64,000 nucleotides of DNA, from assembly GCF_012030425.1 (NCBI RefSeq), contig NZ_JAAUVN010000006.1, positions 186,001-250,000 on the forward strand, read 5' to 3'. Position 1 is the stretch's first letter, and every line of letters starts with the position of its first letter. The position numbers were made by a program, and so were the translations under genes. This document shows positions 1-8,372 of the stretch, piece after piece. Under the pieces are notes generated by a model that saw only the letters and a program-made list of their open reading frames with translations, was not told the DNA's origin and did no database searches. Origin of the DNA: Sphingobacterium sp. B16(2022). GTDB lineage: Bacteria > Bacteroidota > Bacteroidia > Sphingobacteriales > Sphingobacteriaceae.

Positions 1-2
1 AA

Positions 3-74
3 GAAAATCAGCGCGTCGTCGATTCTTTAGAAAAATTAAAGAGCTTTTTATTGGAAGTACGCGACAGCTTATAA
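3..74 (+). CDS. C-terminal end of a gene cut by the left edge
   Basis: Frame 3 is open from the edge to a TAA at 72-74. Its 23 codons end in LEKLKSFLLEVRDSL, a charged, helix-like tail. It stops 8 bases before the stop codon of the convergent phosphoesterase gene, as a real 3' end would. The piece is too short to name a product, and a chance open frame is not excluded. Confidence 0.4.
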   Translation, partial: ENQRVVDSLEKLKSFLLEVRDSL

Positions 75-82
75 TGAGTTGC

Positions 83-577
83 CTACCTTCCCGCAAGTTC
101 AATAATCTCTAAATTTTCAATTTTACTGCCATTTATTTCAAACCGCATAAGTGTTCTCACTTTGTGCCAGCCCTGTTTTCCCGCAGCTCCTGGATTTAGA
201 TGTAGGCATTTTAACTTCTGATCATACATCACCTTCAAGATATGCGAATGCCCCGTAATAAAAAGCTGGGGAGGATGAGTCGTTATCTGCTTTTTTATCC
301 GTGGTGCATACTTACCGGGATACCCGCCGATATGTGTCAACCAAACATCTACGCCTTCACAGGTGAACCTCAGATCTTCGGGAAAACGATGACGTAGTTC
401 TTGATCATCGATATTTCCATAAACACCTCGTAAAGGTTTAAAACCTTCCAGTTGGTCTGCAACAGCGGCATTTCCAAAATCACCAATATGCCAAATTTCG
501 TCACAGTTTTCAAAGTGCTTAAACACCGACTCGTCCAGATAAGCATGTGTATCTGATATCAATCCAATTCTTATCAT
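83..577 (-). CDS. YfcE/MJ0936-type metallophosphoesterase
   Basis: A cytosolic phosphodiesterase-like enzyme of the calcineurin-like fold that should bind two metal ions. The metal-site motifs are present in order: DTH near residue 9, GDFGN near 33, GNID near 54, a TH-x-GG segment near 81 and GHSH near 109. An NPGAAG segment follows near 128. The length of 164 aa is normal for YfcE. The physiological substrate of this family is poorly known. The ATG lies 1 base after the stop codon of the upstream methyltransferase gene, so the two are very likely co-transcribed. The family is certain; the substrate is not. Confidence 0.9.
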   Translation of the reverse strand: MIRIGLISDTHAYLDESVFKHFENCDEIWHIGDFGNAAVADQLEGFKPLRGVYGNIDDQELRHRFPEDLRFTCEGVDVWLTHIGGYPGKYAPRIKKQITTHPPQLFITGHSHILKVMYDQKLKCLHLNPGAAGKQGWHKVRTLMRFEINGSKIENLEIIELAGR

Positions 578-578
578 A

Positions 579-1286
579 CTAAAAAGCTAAAAAATAAGGT
601 CGCAAAGCGGTCTTATACATTTCTGAATAAACACCTTTCGCTTCATAAATTATAAAATCAGAAACTGTTGAAACTCCACGATAAGCTTTCTGAAAAACAA
701 TAATCTTACGGATGATGGCATCACCTTCGAAAGATCGGATCTGAATCTGCTCTTTTAAACATAAATCCAAGGTTTCCGCAATCTCCTTCAGTTCATCGGC
801 CAATAGTTTTGGAACGATCAAAGCCAATTGCCCATCTACCTGTAGTTTGTCTGCGGCGAAGGTCAGCAGCTCGTTGAAAAACTGAAGATCGGTATGTCTG
901 GCCAACTTCTTCCTTGCATCGGGATTATGCAACGAATCGGTGTAAAATGGCGGGTTAGAAATAATAAAATCAAAAGAGCCTGTATCAGTAAAATCTTGAA
1001 ATGAACAAGCGTGCATCACCATTCGGTCTCCAAAATTGGAGTTTCTAAAATTTATTGCTGCCCGCTTCGCGGCTGCAGGATCAATTTCCACAGCGATCAC
1101 CTCGCTATCCGCACAGCGCTGTGCTAACATAAGCGCAATTACACCTGTACCTGTACCAATATCTAATATACGTTCCGAAGATTCAACATGAACGAGTGAA
1201 GCTAATAACACAGCATCGGTATTAATTTTCATCGCACAATCAGATTGATCAACGGCAAACTCTTTAAACTGAAATATAGAAGCCAT
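579..1286 (-). CDS. trmN6: tRNA1(Val) (adenine37-N6)-methyltransferase
   Basis: Uses S-adenosylmethionine to methylate N6 of A37 in tRNA1(Val) in the cytosol (family knowledge, YfiC/TrmN6). The SAM-binding loop DIGTGTGVIAL is near residue 43 and the N6-adenine methyltransferase catalytic motif NPPF near 112. The N-terminal FQFKEFAVDQSDCAMKINTD matches the family start. The frame opens at a GTG (1292), but I choose the ATG at 1286: it fits the family N-terminus, and a perfect TAnnTTTG element at 1292-1299 covers the GTG. That leaves almost no leader. It is the first gene of a two-gene unit with the phosphoesterase. Confidence 0.9.
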   Translation of the reverse strand: MASIFQFKEFAVDQSDCAMKINTDAVLLASLVHVESSERILDIGTGTGVIALMLAQRCADSEVIAVEIDPAAAKRAAINFRNSNFGDRMVMHACSFQDFTDTGSFDFIISNPPFYTDSLHNPDARKKLARHTDLQFFNELLTFAADKLQVDGQLALIVPKLLADELKEIAETLDLCLKEQIQIRSFEGDAIIRKIIVFQKAYRGVSTVSDFIIYEAKGVYSEMYKTALRPYFLAF

Positions 1287-1291
1287 TGTCA

Positions 1292-1299
1292 CAAAGATA
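1292..1299 (-). promoter_or_regulatory. TAnnTTTG promoter element of trmN6
   Basis: On the minus strand this reads TATCTTTG, a perfect match to the Bacteroidota -7 element. No clear TTG lies 17-23 bases further upstream, so the match rests on one box. If it is real, the transcript starts within a few bases of the ATG at 1286 and would be leaderless or nearly so. Confidence 0.4.
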
Positions 1300-1383
1300 A
1301 TTCTTTTAAAACCGTTGCACTATTTGATCTTAACAATATTTGAATAAATTTTTATTACTTTAGGTCAATAAAAACAAATACGT

Positions 1384-2562
1384 ATGAACCGATATATTTC
1401 TGTTATTCTCTTCAGTATTATCACCCTATTCACGATCATTCCTTCATCCTTTGCACAAGATAAATGTGAACTAACGATCAACAGCTCGCTTGACCCCTTG
1501 ACTAAGATATTAAATGCAAACCAGTACGATAAATTAGCACCGATCTTAGCTCAGATAGAACAAAGCTGTGGGACTATAGAACTTGTTCAGCGAATCAAAA
1601 TAGTACATTTGATCATCGCTAAACAAAGTAGTGGCAATGCCATCGAGCGTTATTTAGACAATGGTTTTGATGAACAATTATTGAACCGCTTTGCTGATGC
1701 TGCAAGAGAGGATTTTGCCTATCAGTATGAATCTAATAAACTGCAATATAATTATGTTCCACTGAGACATCCGATCGACCAGCTCATTAAAACACGTGCA
1801 AAAGCTTTATTGCAGTCTCAATCCTATACGCTTTCCGATGCAGAAATTGACATCTTAAATCTTTTTTCGAACGAAGAGTTATTGCGTAACCAGTCATCAT
1901 CTGTAAAACAAACGGTACCTGAAAAACAAGAGCATGCAGTAAAAGAGGAACAGGAGGAGACATTAGCTATAGCAGATTATTACAATAAGTCTAAGATAGG
2001 TTTTCTTCCGTATTTAGGCGTATATGGTCCTTTAGGTGGAAAAAACACCACATTTGGACCTAATCTTTCTCTTGGTTTTACTATTATGAGCTCGCTCCAA
2101 AAGTCATTTATATTTGAAGGGGGATTTAAGGTTCGTATCAATAGCAACGATAAAAATTTTGACTACAATTATTACGATCAGAGCGAATCTGTAAATTCCA
2201 ATTTCGGTTTATTTTTTGGCGGAGCTGTCGGTTACAAAATCTATGATAACACCAAGTATATTGTCATTCCTAAACTTAATATCGGAATAGATATGGTCGA
2301 CACAGGAATATCTGAAGACATCTATACAGATGGTTATTACGATGGCTATGGCGATTATATATCCGGCGGAAATTCCACAAAATTACATACTGTGAATACT
2401 ATGCACTTGGGACTTAGTATGGCAGGAATGCGTCAGATTAAAGGAAAAAATTATATAGGAATAGAAGCTGGATATCATTATACCCCATACCAGTGGGATC
2501 ATAATCTTCTCAGCAACATCTACAACCACTACGGAAGTATCGAATTATTTTTCAGATTCTAA
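1384..2562 (+). CDS. Secreted protein with C-terminal beta-barrel, unknown function
   Basis: I do not recognise the family. A signal peptide (residues 1-24, ending SSFAQ) is followed by an alpha-helical domain with two cysteines (about 25-175) and a charged Lys/Glu linker (about 175-195). The last 200 residues alternate aromatic and polar residues and are rich in Gly/Tyr/Asn. They end in the aromatic tail ELFFRF, typical of outer-membrane barrels in this phylum. Inferred to be an outer-membrane or surface protein. Its last 4 bases overlap the 3' end of convergent mutS. No clear promoter was found; TACTTTAG lies about 20 bases upstream of the ATG, one base off consensus. Confidence 0.65.
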   Translation: MNRYISVILFSIITLFTIIPSSFAQDKCELTINSSLDPLTKILNANQYDKLAPILAQIEQSCGTIELVQRIKIVHLIIAKQSSGNAIERYLDNGFDEQLLNRFADAAREDFAYQYESNKLQYNYVPLRHPIDQLIKTRAKALLQSQSYTLSDAEIDILNLFSNEELLRNQSSSVKQTVPEKQEHAVKEEQEETLAIADYYNKSKIGFLPYLGVYGPLGGKNTTFGPNLSLGFTIMSSLQKSFIFEGGFKVRINSNDKNFDYNYYDQSESVNSNFGLFFGGAVGYKIYDNTKYIVIPKLNIGIDMVDTGISEDIYTDGYYDGYGDYISGGNSTKLHTVNTMHLGLSMAGMRQIKGKNYIGIEAGYHYTPYQWDHNLLSNIYNHYGSIELFFRF

Positions 2563-5168
2563 TTTTTCAATAACCGCTGGATCTCATCCAATTTCATAAG
2601 CGCTTCCACAGGGGTCAGCGTATTCACATCCAAATTATTCAGCATATCGCGGATTTTCTCAAGGACAGGATCATCAATCGAAAACATCTGTAATTGATAG
2701 GCTTGCTTTTGGATTTTGCGCATACTATCTTTAATCTGTTCGCCACCAGTCCGCTCCTGCTCTAATCTTTTTAAGATTTCATTTGCACGGGATAGTAATT
2801 TTGGTGGCATACCTGCTAATTTAGCTACGTGGATACCAAAGCTATGTTCTGAGCCTCCTGGAACTAACTTACGTAAGAATATAACCTTATTGTTCATCTC
2901 CTTAACCGTCACATTATAATTCTTGATGCGGGGCATGGAATTGGTCAATTCATTCAATTCATGATAATGAGTAGCAAACAATGTTTTGGCCTTAGCTGCA
3001 GGATGGTTGTGAAGAAATTCAGCGATAGCCCAAGCGATAGAGATACCATCATAAGTGCTTGTTCCTCGACCAATTTCATCCAATAAAATTAAACTCCGGT
3101 CAGAGAGGTTATTCATGATACTGGCCGTTTCATTCATTTCAACCATAAATGTTGATTCACCGGACGATAAATTATCAGATGCTCCTACCCGGGTAAAGAT
3201 TTTATCCACAAGACCTATCTTTGCTTCCTTTACAGGAACAAAAGAACCGATCTGAGCCATGAGTACGATTAATGCCGTTTGGCGCAAGAGCGCCGACTTA
3301 CCGGCCATGTTGGGACCAGTGATGATGATAATCTGCTGCGTGGTATTATCCAAGTAAACATCATTCGTGATATAATCTTCACCAATGGCCATTTTCTTTT
3401 CGATAACGGGGTGACGACCACCTTTAATATCTAATACTTTACTTTCTGATATCTCGGGCTGAACATAATAATTCTTTTCTGCGATAACAGCAAAGTTCAA
3501 AAGCACATCTAATTTCGCCAGTAACTGGGCATTCAATTGAATCGGTTTAATGAAAGCCGCAATAGCAATTAACAATTCGGCATAAAGACGATTCTCAATG
3601 ACCTGAATTTTTTCCTCAGCACCTAAAATCTGATCTTCATATTCTTTTAGCTCCTCGGTGATGTAGCGTTCGGCATTCACCAAAGTCTGCTTTCTAATCC
3701 ATTCTGTAGGTACCTTATCACGGTGTGTATTGGTAACTTCTAAGTAATAGCCAAAAACATTATTAAAAGCAATTTTAAGGGAAGGGATACCAGTTGCCTC
3801 TGCTTCTCTCTTTTGGATTTCGATTAAATAATCTTTTCCTCCGAAAGCGATCTTACGTAAACGGTCCAATTCATCGTCCACACCATCAGCAATTACATTT
3901 CCTTTATTCAAGGCAACAGGAGGTTCTGCGAAAACTTCTTTTTCAATTTTATCACGAATGATACGACAGACATCCAGCTGATCAGCAATGGCTCGAAGGG
4001 CTTCAGAATTTTCCTGATTCGTTAGCTCCTTTAATTTTTCAACAGCATATAAGGCACGTTTCAACTGTACAATTTCGCGGGGTGAAGCTTTCTGAAGACC
4101 AATTTTAGAAATAAGCCGCTCAAGATCGCCTACATACTTAATCTCTTGAATCAAGGCATCGCGTAAATCTTTATGCTCAGAAAAGTAAGCAACCACATCG
4201 AGACGCTCTTGAATTGATTTACGATCTTTCAATGGCATTACAATCCAACGTTTTAATAAACGCGCCCCCATGGGAGAAGCAGTTTGGTCCAAAACATCCG
4301 ATAAAGTCGTCGCATTTTCATTTGCAGATCCGATCAGTTCGAGATTACGAACTGTAAAACGATCTAACCACATGTAACGATCTTCTTCAATACGCGAAAT
4401 ATTAGAAATATGCTGCAGATTGCGGTGTTCTGTTTCATTCAGATAATGTAAGGCAACACCGGCAGCAACCATCCCAATAGGCATCCGGTCGATACCAAAA
4501 CCCTTCATTGAATTAACTTCAAAATGTTTCAATAAGTGCTCTGTTGCGTAATCTCCAGTATAAGGCCATTCGTCTAGCGTATAGGTATAATACTGACTCC
4601 CGAATAGCTCCAAAAATTCTTTGGATTGCTTACGCGACATGATGACTTCTGTTGGTTTAAATCCCTGCAAAAGTTTGTCAATATAAGACTGCGTACCTTG
4701 TGCGACTAAAAACTCACCAGTAGAAATATCTAAGAAAGAAATTCCGATCTGTGTTTTCTCAATATAAATTGAGGCTAAATAATTATTGGACTTCTGTTGG
4801 ACAATATTATCATTATAAGAAACGCCAGGAGTCACCAATTCTGTTACTCCACGTTTAACGATGGTTTTGGTTTGCTTAGGATCTTCCAATTGGTCACAGA
4901 TAGCTACACGCTGACCTGCACGGACAAGTTTTGGCAAATAAGTCTCCAGAGAATGATGCGGAAAACCTGCCAGAGCAGTTTCCGATTCGGTTCCATTTCC
5001 TCTCTTAGTTTGTACGATCCCTAAAATACTGGCGGCCTTAATGGCATCTTCACCAAATGTTTCATAAAAATCACCTACACGGAACAACAATAATGCACCT
5101 GGATATTTCACCTTGATCGCATTGTACTGCTGCATTAATGGAGTTACCTTTTTTTCTGCCTTTGCCAA
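2559..5168 (-). CDS. mutS: DNA mismatch repair protein MutS
   Basis: Recognises mismatches and starts methyl-independent mismatch repair with MutL; acts as a dimer with an ABC-type ATPase. The mismatch-wedge motif GDFYE is at about residues 32-36, the Walker A segment GPNMAGKS at about 618, the Walker B/signature LLDEIGRGTSTYDG at about 695, and ATHYHEL at about 735. The 869-aa length is standard. The start is a TTG (5168): the residues it adds, before PLMQQYN, match the usual N-terminus of MutS, and the next ATG would remove part of the mismatch-binding domain. It appears monocistronic, converging with the surface-protein gene. Confidence 0.97.
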   Translation of the reverse strand: MAKAEKKVTPLMQQYNAIKVKYPGALLLFRVGDFYETFGEDAIKAASILGIVQTKRGNGTESETALAGFPHHSLETYLPKLVRAGQRVAICDQLEDPKQTKTIVKRGVTELVTPGVSYNDNIVQQKSNNYLASIYIEKTQIGISFLDISTGEFLVAQGTQSYIDKLLQGFKPTEVIMSRKQSKEFLELFGSQYYTYTLDEWPYTGDYATEHLLKHFEVNSMKGFGIDRMPIGMVAAGVALHYLNETEHRNLQHISNISRIEEDRYMWLDRFTVRNLELIGSANENATTLSDVLDQTASPMGARLLKRWIVMPLKDRKSIQERLDVVAYFSEHKDLRDALIQEIKYVGDLERLISKIGLQKASPREIVQLKRALYAVEKLKELTNQENSEALRAIADQLDVCRIIRDKIEKEVFAEPPVALNKGNVIADGVDDELDRLRKIAFGGKDYLIEIQKREAEATGIPSLKIAFNNVFGYYLEVTNTHRDKVPTEWIRKQTLVNAERYITEELKEYEDQILGAEEKIQVIENRLYAELLIAIAAFIKPIQLNAQLLAKLDVLLNFAVIAEKNYYVQPEISESKVLDIKGGRHPVIEKKMAIGEDYITNDVYLDNTTQQIIIITGPNMAGKSALLRQTALIVLMAQIGSFVPVKEAKIGLVDKIFTRVGASDNLSSGESTFMVEMNETASIMNNLSDRSLILLDEIGRGTSTYDGISIAWAIAEFLHNHPAAKAKTLFATHYHELNELTNSMPRIKNYNVTVKEMNNKVIFLRKLVPGGSEHSFGIHVAKLAGMPPKLLSRANEILKRLEQERTGGEQIKDSMRKIQKQAYQLQMFSIDDPVLEKIRDMLNNLDVNTLTPVEALMKLDEIQRLLKN

Positions 5169-5426
5169 TTGGATTTCGTTTATTGATAATAAGCCGTAAA
5201 AATAACATAATCTACCTGATTAGACAAACGATCTCGTAGAATATGAAAAACTTAATTCTCTTTTCGCCTTAAATCATTTTTCAATATACATACTTACCGA
5301 AGAATATCCATTACCTCGATCTCAGGCTTGTAAAAAAGAACATCTAAAAAAAAGCATATCATAAACAATACTGAACATAACAATTGGGCAAAATATTTCG
5401 TTCCTTTGCATTGTTTTTCAAAAGAT

Positions 5427-6155
5427 ATGGCAATTAAAAGAACGAATCAAGTAAAGAAAAAAAAGGTTCAAACAGGTTGGCAAAAAAAAGTTAAAACTTG
5501 GTCAATACGTATTGTTGGAGGTTTCTTTGCAATAACTCTATTTTGGGTACTCGCACTTAAACTCATCAATCCACCAATTACCTGGCTCATGATCCAACGT
5601 GGGTTTGAGCTACAAGCAGCTGATAAAGGATTTAAACTGGAAAAAGATTGGTTAAATTACGATGAGCTCTCGGACAACCTAAAACGTGCTGCGATAGCAG
5701 GTGAAGATGCTCATTTTATGACGCACTGGGGTTTTGACACTGATGCTATTCAAAAAGCTATAGAGAAAAATAAAGATGGAAAAAAATTACGCGGGGGAAG
5801 TACAATCAGTCAGCAGGTAGCAAAAAATGTATTCCTGTGGCCAAAACGTTCTTGGCTTAGAAAGGGTTTAGAAACCTACTTTACTGTTTTAATCGAAACA
5901 TTCTGGAGTAAAAAAAGAATTCTGGAAGTCTATCTCAATGTCATTGAAATGGGGCAAGGTGTTTATGGAGCAGAAGCTGCATCCCAGTATTACTTCAAAA
6001 AATCAGGATCTACATTATCAAAAAAACAAGCTGCACTGATCATTGCAATCCTGCCCAATCCAAGAGAGTGGGATGCCCGAAATCCTTCAGCATATGTCAA
6101 TCGTAGAGCAAATAGTATTGTTCGTTACATGGATCATTACCAAATACCAGAATAG
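5427..6155 (+). CDS. mtgA: Monofunctional peptidoglycan glycosyltransferase
   Basis: Polymerises lipid II into glycan strands at the periplasmic face of the inner membrane (GT51). A Lys/Arg-rich N-terminus precedes one membrane anchor (about residues 25-50). The GT51 motifs follow in order: AGEDAHFMTHWGFD with the catalytic Glu, RGGSTISQQVAKN, RKGLETYFT, KKRILEVYLN and GVYGAEAASQYYFKK. There is no transpeptidase domain, hence monofunctional. A TTG at 5406 could extend the frame by seven codons, but it lies inside a TTCCTTTG promoter-like box (5401-5408), so ATG 5427 is preferred. The gene ends just before a strong bidirectional terminator. Confidence 0.95.
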   Translation: MAIKRTNQVKKKKVQTGWQKKVKTWSIRIVGGFFAITLFWVLALKLINPPITWLMIQRGFELQAADKGFKLEKDWLNYDELSDNLKRAAIAGEDAHFMTHWGFDTDAIQKAIEKNKDGKKLRGGSTISQQVAKNVFLWPKRSWLRKGLETYFTVLIETFWSKKRILEVYLNVIEMGQGVYGAEAASQYYFKKSGSTLSKKQAALIIAILPNPREWDARNPSAYVNRRANSIVRYMDHYQIPE

Positions 6156-6173
6156 CAAAAATATGGTCAGGTT

Positions 6174-6219
6174 ATAATAAAAGAAGCGATGATTAATCAA
6201 TCATCGCTTCTTTTATTAT
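6174..6219. terminator. Bidirectional terminator between mtgA and the respiratory operon
   Basis: A perfect 21-bp inverted repeat (6174-6194 and 6199-6219) with a 4-base loop AATC. The core is AAGAAGCGATGATT, and A-rich/T-rich flanks give a U-tract in both directions. It ends the plus-strand mtgA transcript and the minus-strand respiratory operon. Confidence 0.88.
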
Positions 6220-6675
6220 CTAGCCGAAAACTCGTTTATGCCAACTTTCTCCAAAAGGAATCTGCCATTTATCAGTTAAAGACGCTAAAGAGGTGATCGT
6301 ATTATCAAAGACAACAGTTGTGTCGTCAATCTGACCATCCTTTACTAAATTTTCAAATTCAGATCTGGATGCAGCATGCAACTGACCTTCCTTTTTAAAA
6401 GCAACGTTCATACGATCAAAAAGCTGAATATCAAAATCTGCTTCTAGTGTCTTCAAAAAGCGAACGGAACTGTCAATTGAACAACCAGATGCTGCAGCAA
6501 TCTGCTCATCCACGGATAGCACAATAAACAAGTTATACCTAACCTCTGCCTGAGCAGATAAAGGTTCTCCATGCACTTTCCAGCCTGCGGCAAAATCTGC
6601 CAATCTGTTTTGAATCAATAACGCTTCATCATCAGTAAAGAAACGATTTGATTGATATACCCATGCACTTGTCAT
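6220..6675 (-). CDS. Conserved Bacteroidota protein, unknown function
   Basis: 151 aa, soluble, no signal peptide. It begins MTSAWVYQSNRFFTDDE and contains a CSIDSSVRF segment near residue 70. From memory, relatives in this phylum are often labelled 'ABC transporter ATPase', but I see no Walker A, Walker B or signature motif, so that label is unsupported. An in-frame GTG at 6756 would add 27 residues and overlap the DUF420 gene; ATG 6675 is preferred because it lies just after that gene's end. It is the last gene before the terminator, so it belongs to the respiratory transcript. A role in oxidase assembly is only a guess. Confidence 0.7.
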   Translation of the reverse strand: MTSAWVYQSNRFFTDDEALLIQNRLADFAAGWKVHGEPLSAQAEVRYNLFIVLSVDEQIAAASGCSIDSSVRFLKTLEADFDIQLFDRMNVAFKKEGQLHAASRSEFENLVKDGQIDDTTVVFDNTITSLASLTDKWQIPFGESWHKRVFG

Positions 6676-6689
6676 AACTTTTGAATTAA

Positions 6690-7232
6690 TTAGTGAACAT
6701 AATATGGTGAAATCATCAAATATACAATAACACCCGTTACCGCTACATATAACCACATCGGGTAAGTAATACGTGCTATTTTTTTATGTCTTCCATACGA
6801 CCCGGCAATACCTCTTACATAAGTAATCAGTACAAAAGGGATAATAATAACAGACAATACTATATGTGTTATTAATATAAAATAGTATATCGGTCGTAAT
6901 ATGCCCTCTCCACCGTATGGTGTAGAGTTAGCGGTCATATGATAAGCTACATACATTCCTAGGAACGCAACTGAACAACATACACAAAGTTTAATTAATC
7001 TTTCATGTAATTTACGATTACCTTTTTTAATCGCTAAGACCGCCCAGAACAATAATATCGCAGTGATACCATTGATCGTTGCATATATAGGGGGCAAAAA
7101 TCCCAAAGGTTCTACATCATACCCTAATTTGCGTAAATTAACGCCAAACAAAGCCGCTACTACAAGTGGAATAACAACCGATAAAACGATGATCCACTTG
7201 TTATATTTCTTCTCTTCTGCTGTTTGTCCCAT
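6690..7232 (-). CDS. DUF420 membrane protein, likely cytochrome oxidase assembly factor
   Basis: An integral membrane protein with five predicted helices. DUF420 proteins include CtaM, needed to make active heme-A oxidases in Firmicutes (family knowledge). The DUF420 core is visible from LPPIYATINGITAILLFWAV through the conserved histidines in KLHERLI, VAYHMTAN and LITHIVLS, which could bind heme or copper. The ATG at 7232 lies 1 base after the stop of the SCO-like gene; the TTG at 7247 would overlap it. Placement beside SCO-like, heme synthase and oxidase genes supports an assembly role. Confidence 0.85.
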   Translation of the reverse strand: MGQTAEEKKYNKWIIVLSVVIPLVVAALFGVNLRKLGYDVEPLGFLPPIYATINGITAILLFWAVLAIKKGNRKLHERLIKLCVCCSVAFLGMYVAYHMTANSTPYGGEGILRPIYYFILITHIVLSVIIIPFVLITYVRGIAGSYGRHKKIARITYPMWLYVAVTGVIVYLMISPYYVH

Positions 7233-7233
7233 T

Positions 7234-7962
7234 TTATTTAGTTTCAATCTTTGGAGGATGATTTCTTATTTCCTCCACAACCAATAATTTAACCTCATCA
7301 CTTAAGCGTTCCGCTTCTTTTTTCATCGTGATATCATAAAATCCTCTGATCCTACGTTTCGTATCGATCAAAACATAAGATGATCCCACAACAAAAGGAT
7401 TATTGACATCTGCTGTAGCTAAAGCATCCTGCAGTAAACCATCTTTCGCAAATTTAAAGATATTCGAACTCGGTTTACTTACAAAGTACCATCTTTTATC
7501 AGAGGGATCGATATTCTTAATGTAATTTTTTAATACATCGGGTGTATCATAAGTCGTGTCGACAGAAATAGAATAGAACTTAATCATCTTATTATGCCTA
7601 AACTCACCAGATATCTTATTCAGGCTATTAATCATTGTTGTCGAAAACGACTTATCTCTCGAATAAAAAAGATGTACAACAGTAATAGCGCTATCCTTCC
7701 CAAACAGCTCAACGGGTTTGCCATCGTAGTTAATAAATGACATATTTGGAACCTCATGATAGATTGTATCCATGATATCACGTCCCCATTTACGATGAGT
7801 AGTACCTGGAACTTCTTTTTGACCGAATATTGGCAAAGTAGAATACGAATTCGCCATTCCAGTTCTATTCAGCACTACATACAAAAATCCTGGCAATAAT
7901 AATATTATTGCCAGGATCATGATAGTTTGAATACCTTTATTTTTACCAGTATTTTTACCCAT
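7234..7962 (-). CDS. SCO1/SenC-like protein lacking the copper site
   Basis: SCO proteins are membrane-anchored thioredoxin-fold proteins that deliver copper to the CuA centre of oxidase subunit II. Here one N-terminal membrane helix (about 12-33) leads to a thioredoxin-like domain with SCO landmarks: MSFINYDGKPV, ITVVHLFY, YSISVDTTYDTPDVLKNY and VLIDTKRRIRGFYD. The CxxxC motif is replaced by YSRDKSFSTT (100-109), and the usual copper-binding His before the VLID strand is replaced in VVGSSYVLID (191-200). The whole 242-aa protein has no cysteine, so it cannot bind copper as a normal SCO does. It may be structural or a non-copper chaperone. Confidence 0.85.
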   Translation of the reverse strand: MGKNTGKNKGIQTIMILAIILLLPGFLYVVLNRTGMANSYSTLPIFGQKEVPGTTHRKWGRDIMDTIYHEVPNMSFINYDGKPVELFGKDSAITVVHLFYSRDKSFSTTMINSLNKISGEFRHNKMIKFYSISVDTTYDTPDVLKNYIKNIDPSDKRWYFVSKPSSNIFKFAKDGLLQDALATADVNNPFVVGSSYVLIDTKRRIRGFYDITMKKEAERLSDEVKLLVVEEIRNHPPKIETK

Positions 7963-7967
7963 TTATA

Positions 7968-8345
7968 TTATTTATTTTCCCACAATTGGTGAGGTTGTAA
8001 TTCATGCAATAGGAAGTTACCTTCAGTAAGCATTAAAATGATAAAATAAATAATGAAGATAAATACGATACTTACAGTAACGATGAAACTAGATTTCTCA
8101 AATTTCAAGTGCATAAAGTAAGCTACGATATAATACGCTTTTATTAATGTTAATACAATATAGATGGAGTTAACCAAAGCACCTTTTGCTAAGATTTGCC
8201 AGTGATGAACAAATCCCAATGCGATTAAGAATTCGACAGCAGTTAATGCTAAAAGGACGAAGAAAATTCTCCAAATGCCTTTTTTATCCATTCCTTCTCC
8301 GTGTCCGTGCTCCTCATGAGCAATATTATCGTGATGTTGTGACAT
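7968..8345 (-). CDS. ctaF: Cytochrome c oxidase subunit IV (CyoD/CtaF type)
   Basis: A small accessory subunit of heme-copper oxidases in the inner membrane. A His-rich, soluble N-terminus (SQHHDNIAHEEHGHGEG) is followed by three membrane helices, with KAYYIVAYFMHLKFE between the second and third as in the prokaryotic subunit IV family. The length of 125 aa is typical. It lies 27 bases after a subunit III gene and 5 bases before the SCO-like gene, so it is in the operon. The His-rich tail could bind metal, but similar tails occur on subunit I and ActF here. Confidence 0.88.
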   Translation of the reverse strand: MSQHHDNIAHEEHGHGEGMDKKGIWRIFFVLLALTAVEFLIALGFVHHWQILAKGALVNSIYIVLTLIKAYYIVAYFMHLKFEKSSFIVTVSIVFIFIIYFIILMLTEGNFLLHELQPHQLWENK

Positions 8346-8372
8346 AGCTTTTCTAAAATTAAAAACTTATAA

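Noticed and set aside
7234..7962. Cysteines of the SCO protein moved elsewhere or lost by frameshift
   Set aside because: The frame is continuous with good SCO landmarks on both sides of the site, and there is no Cys anywhere in the protein.
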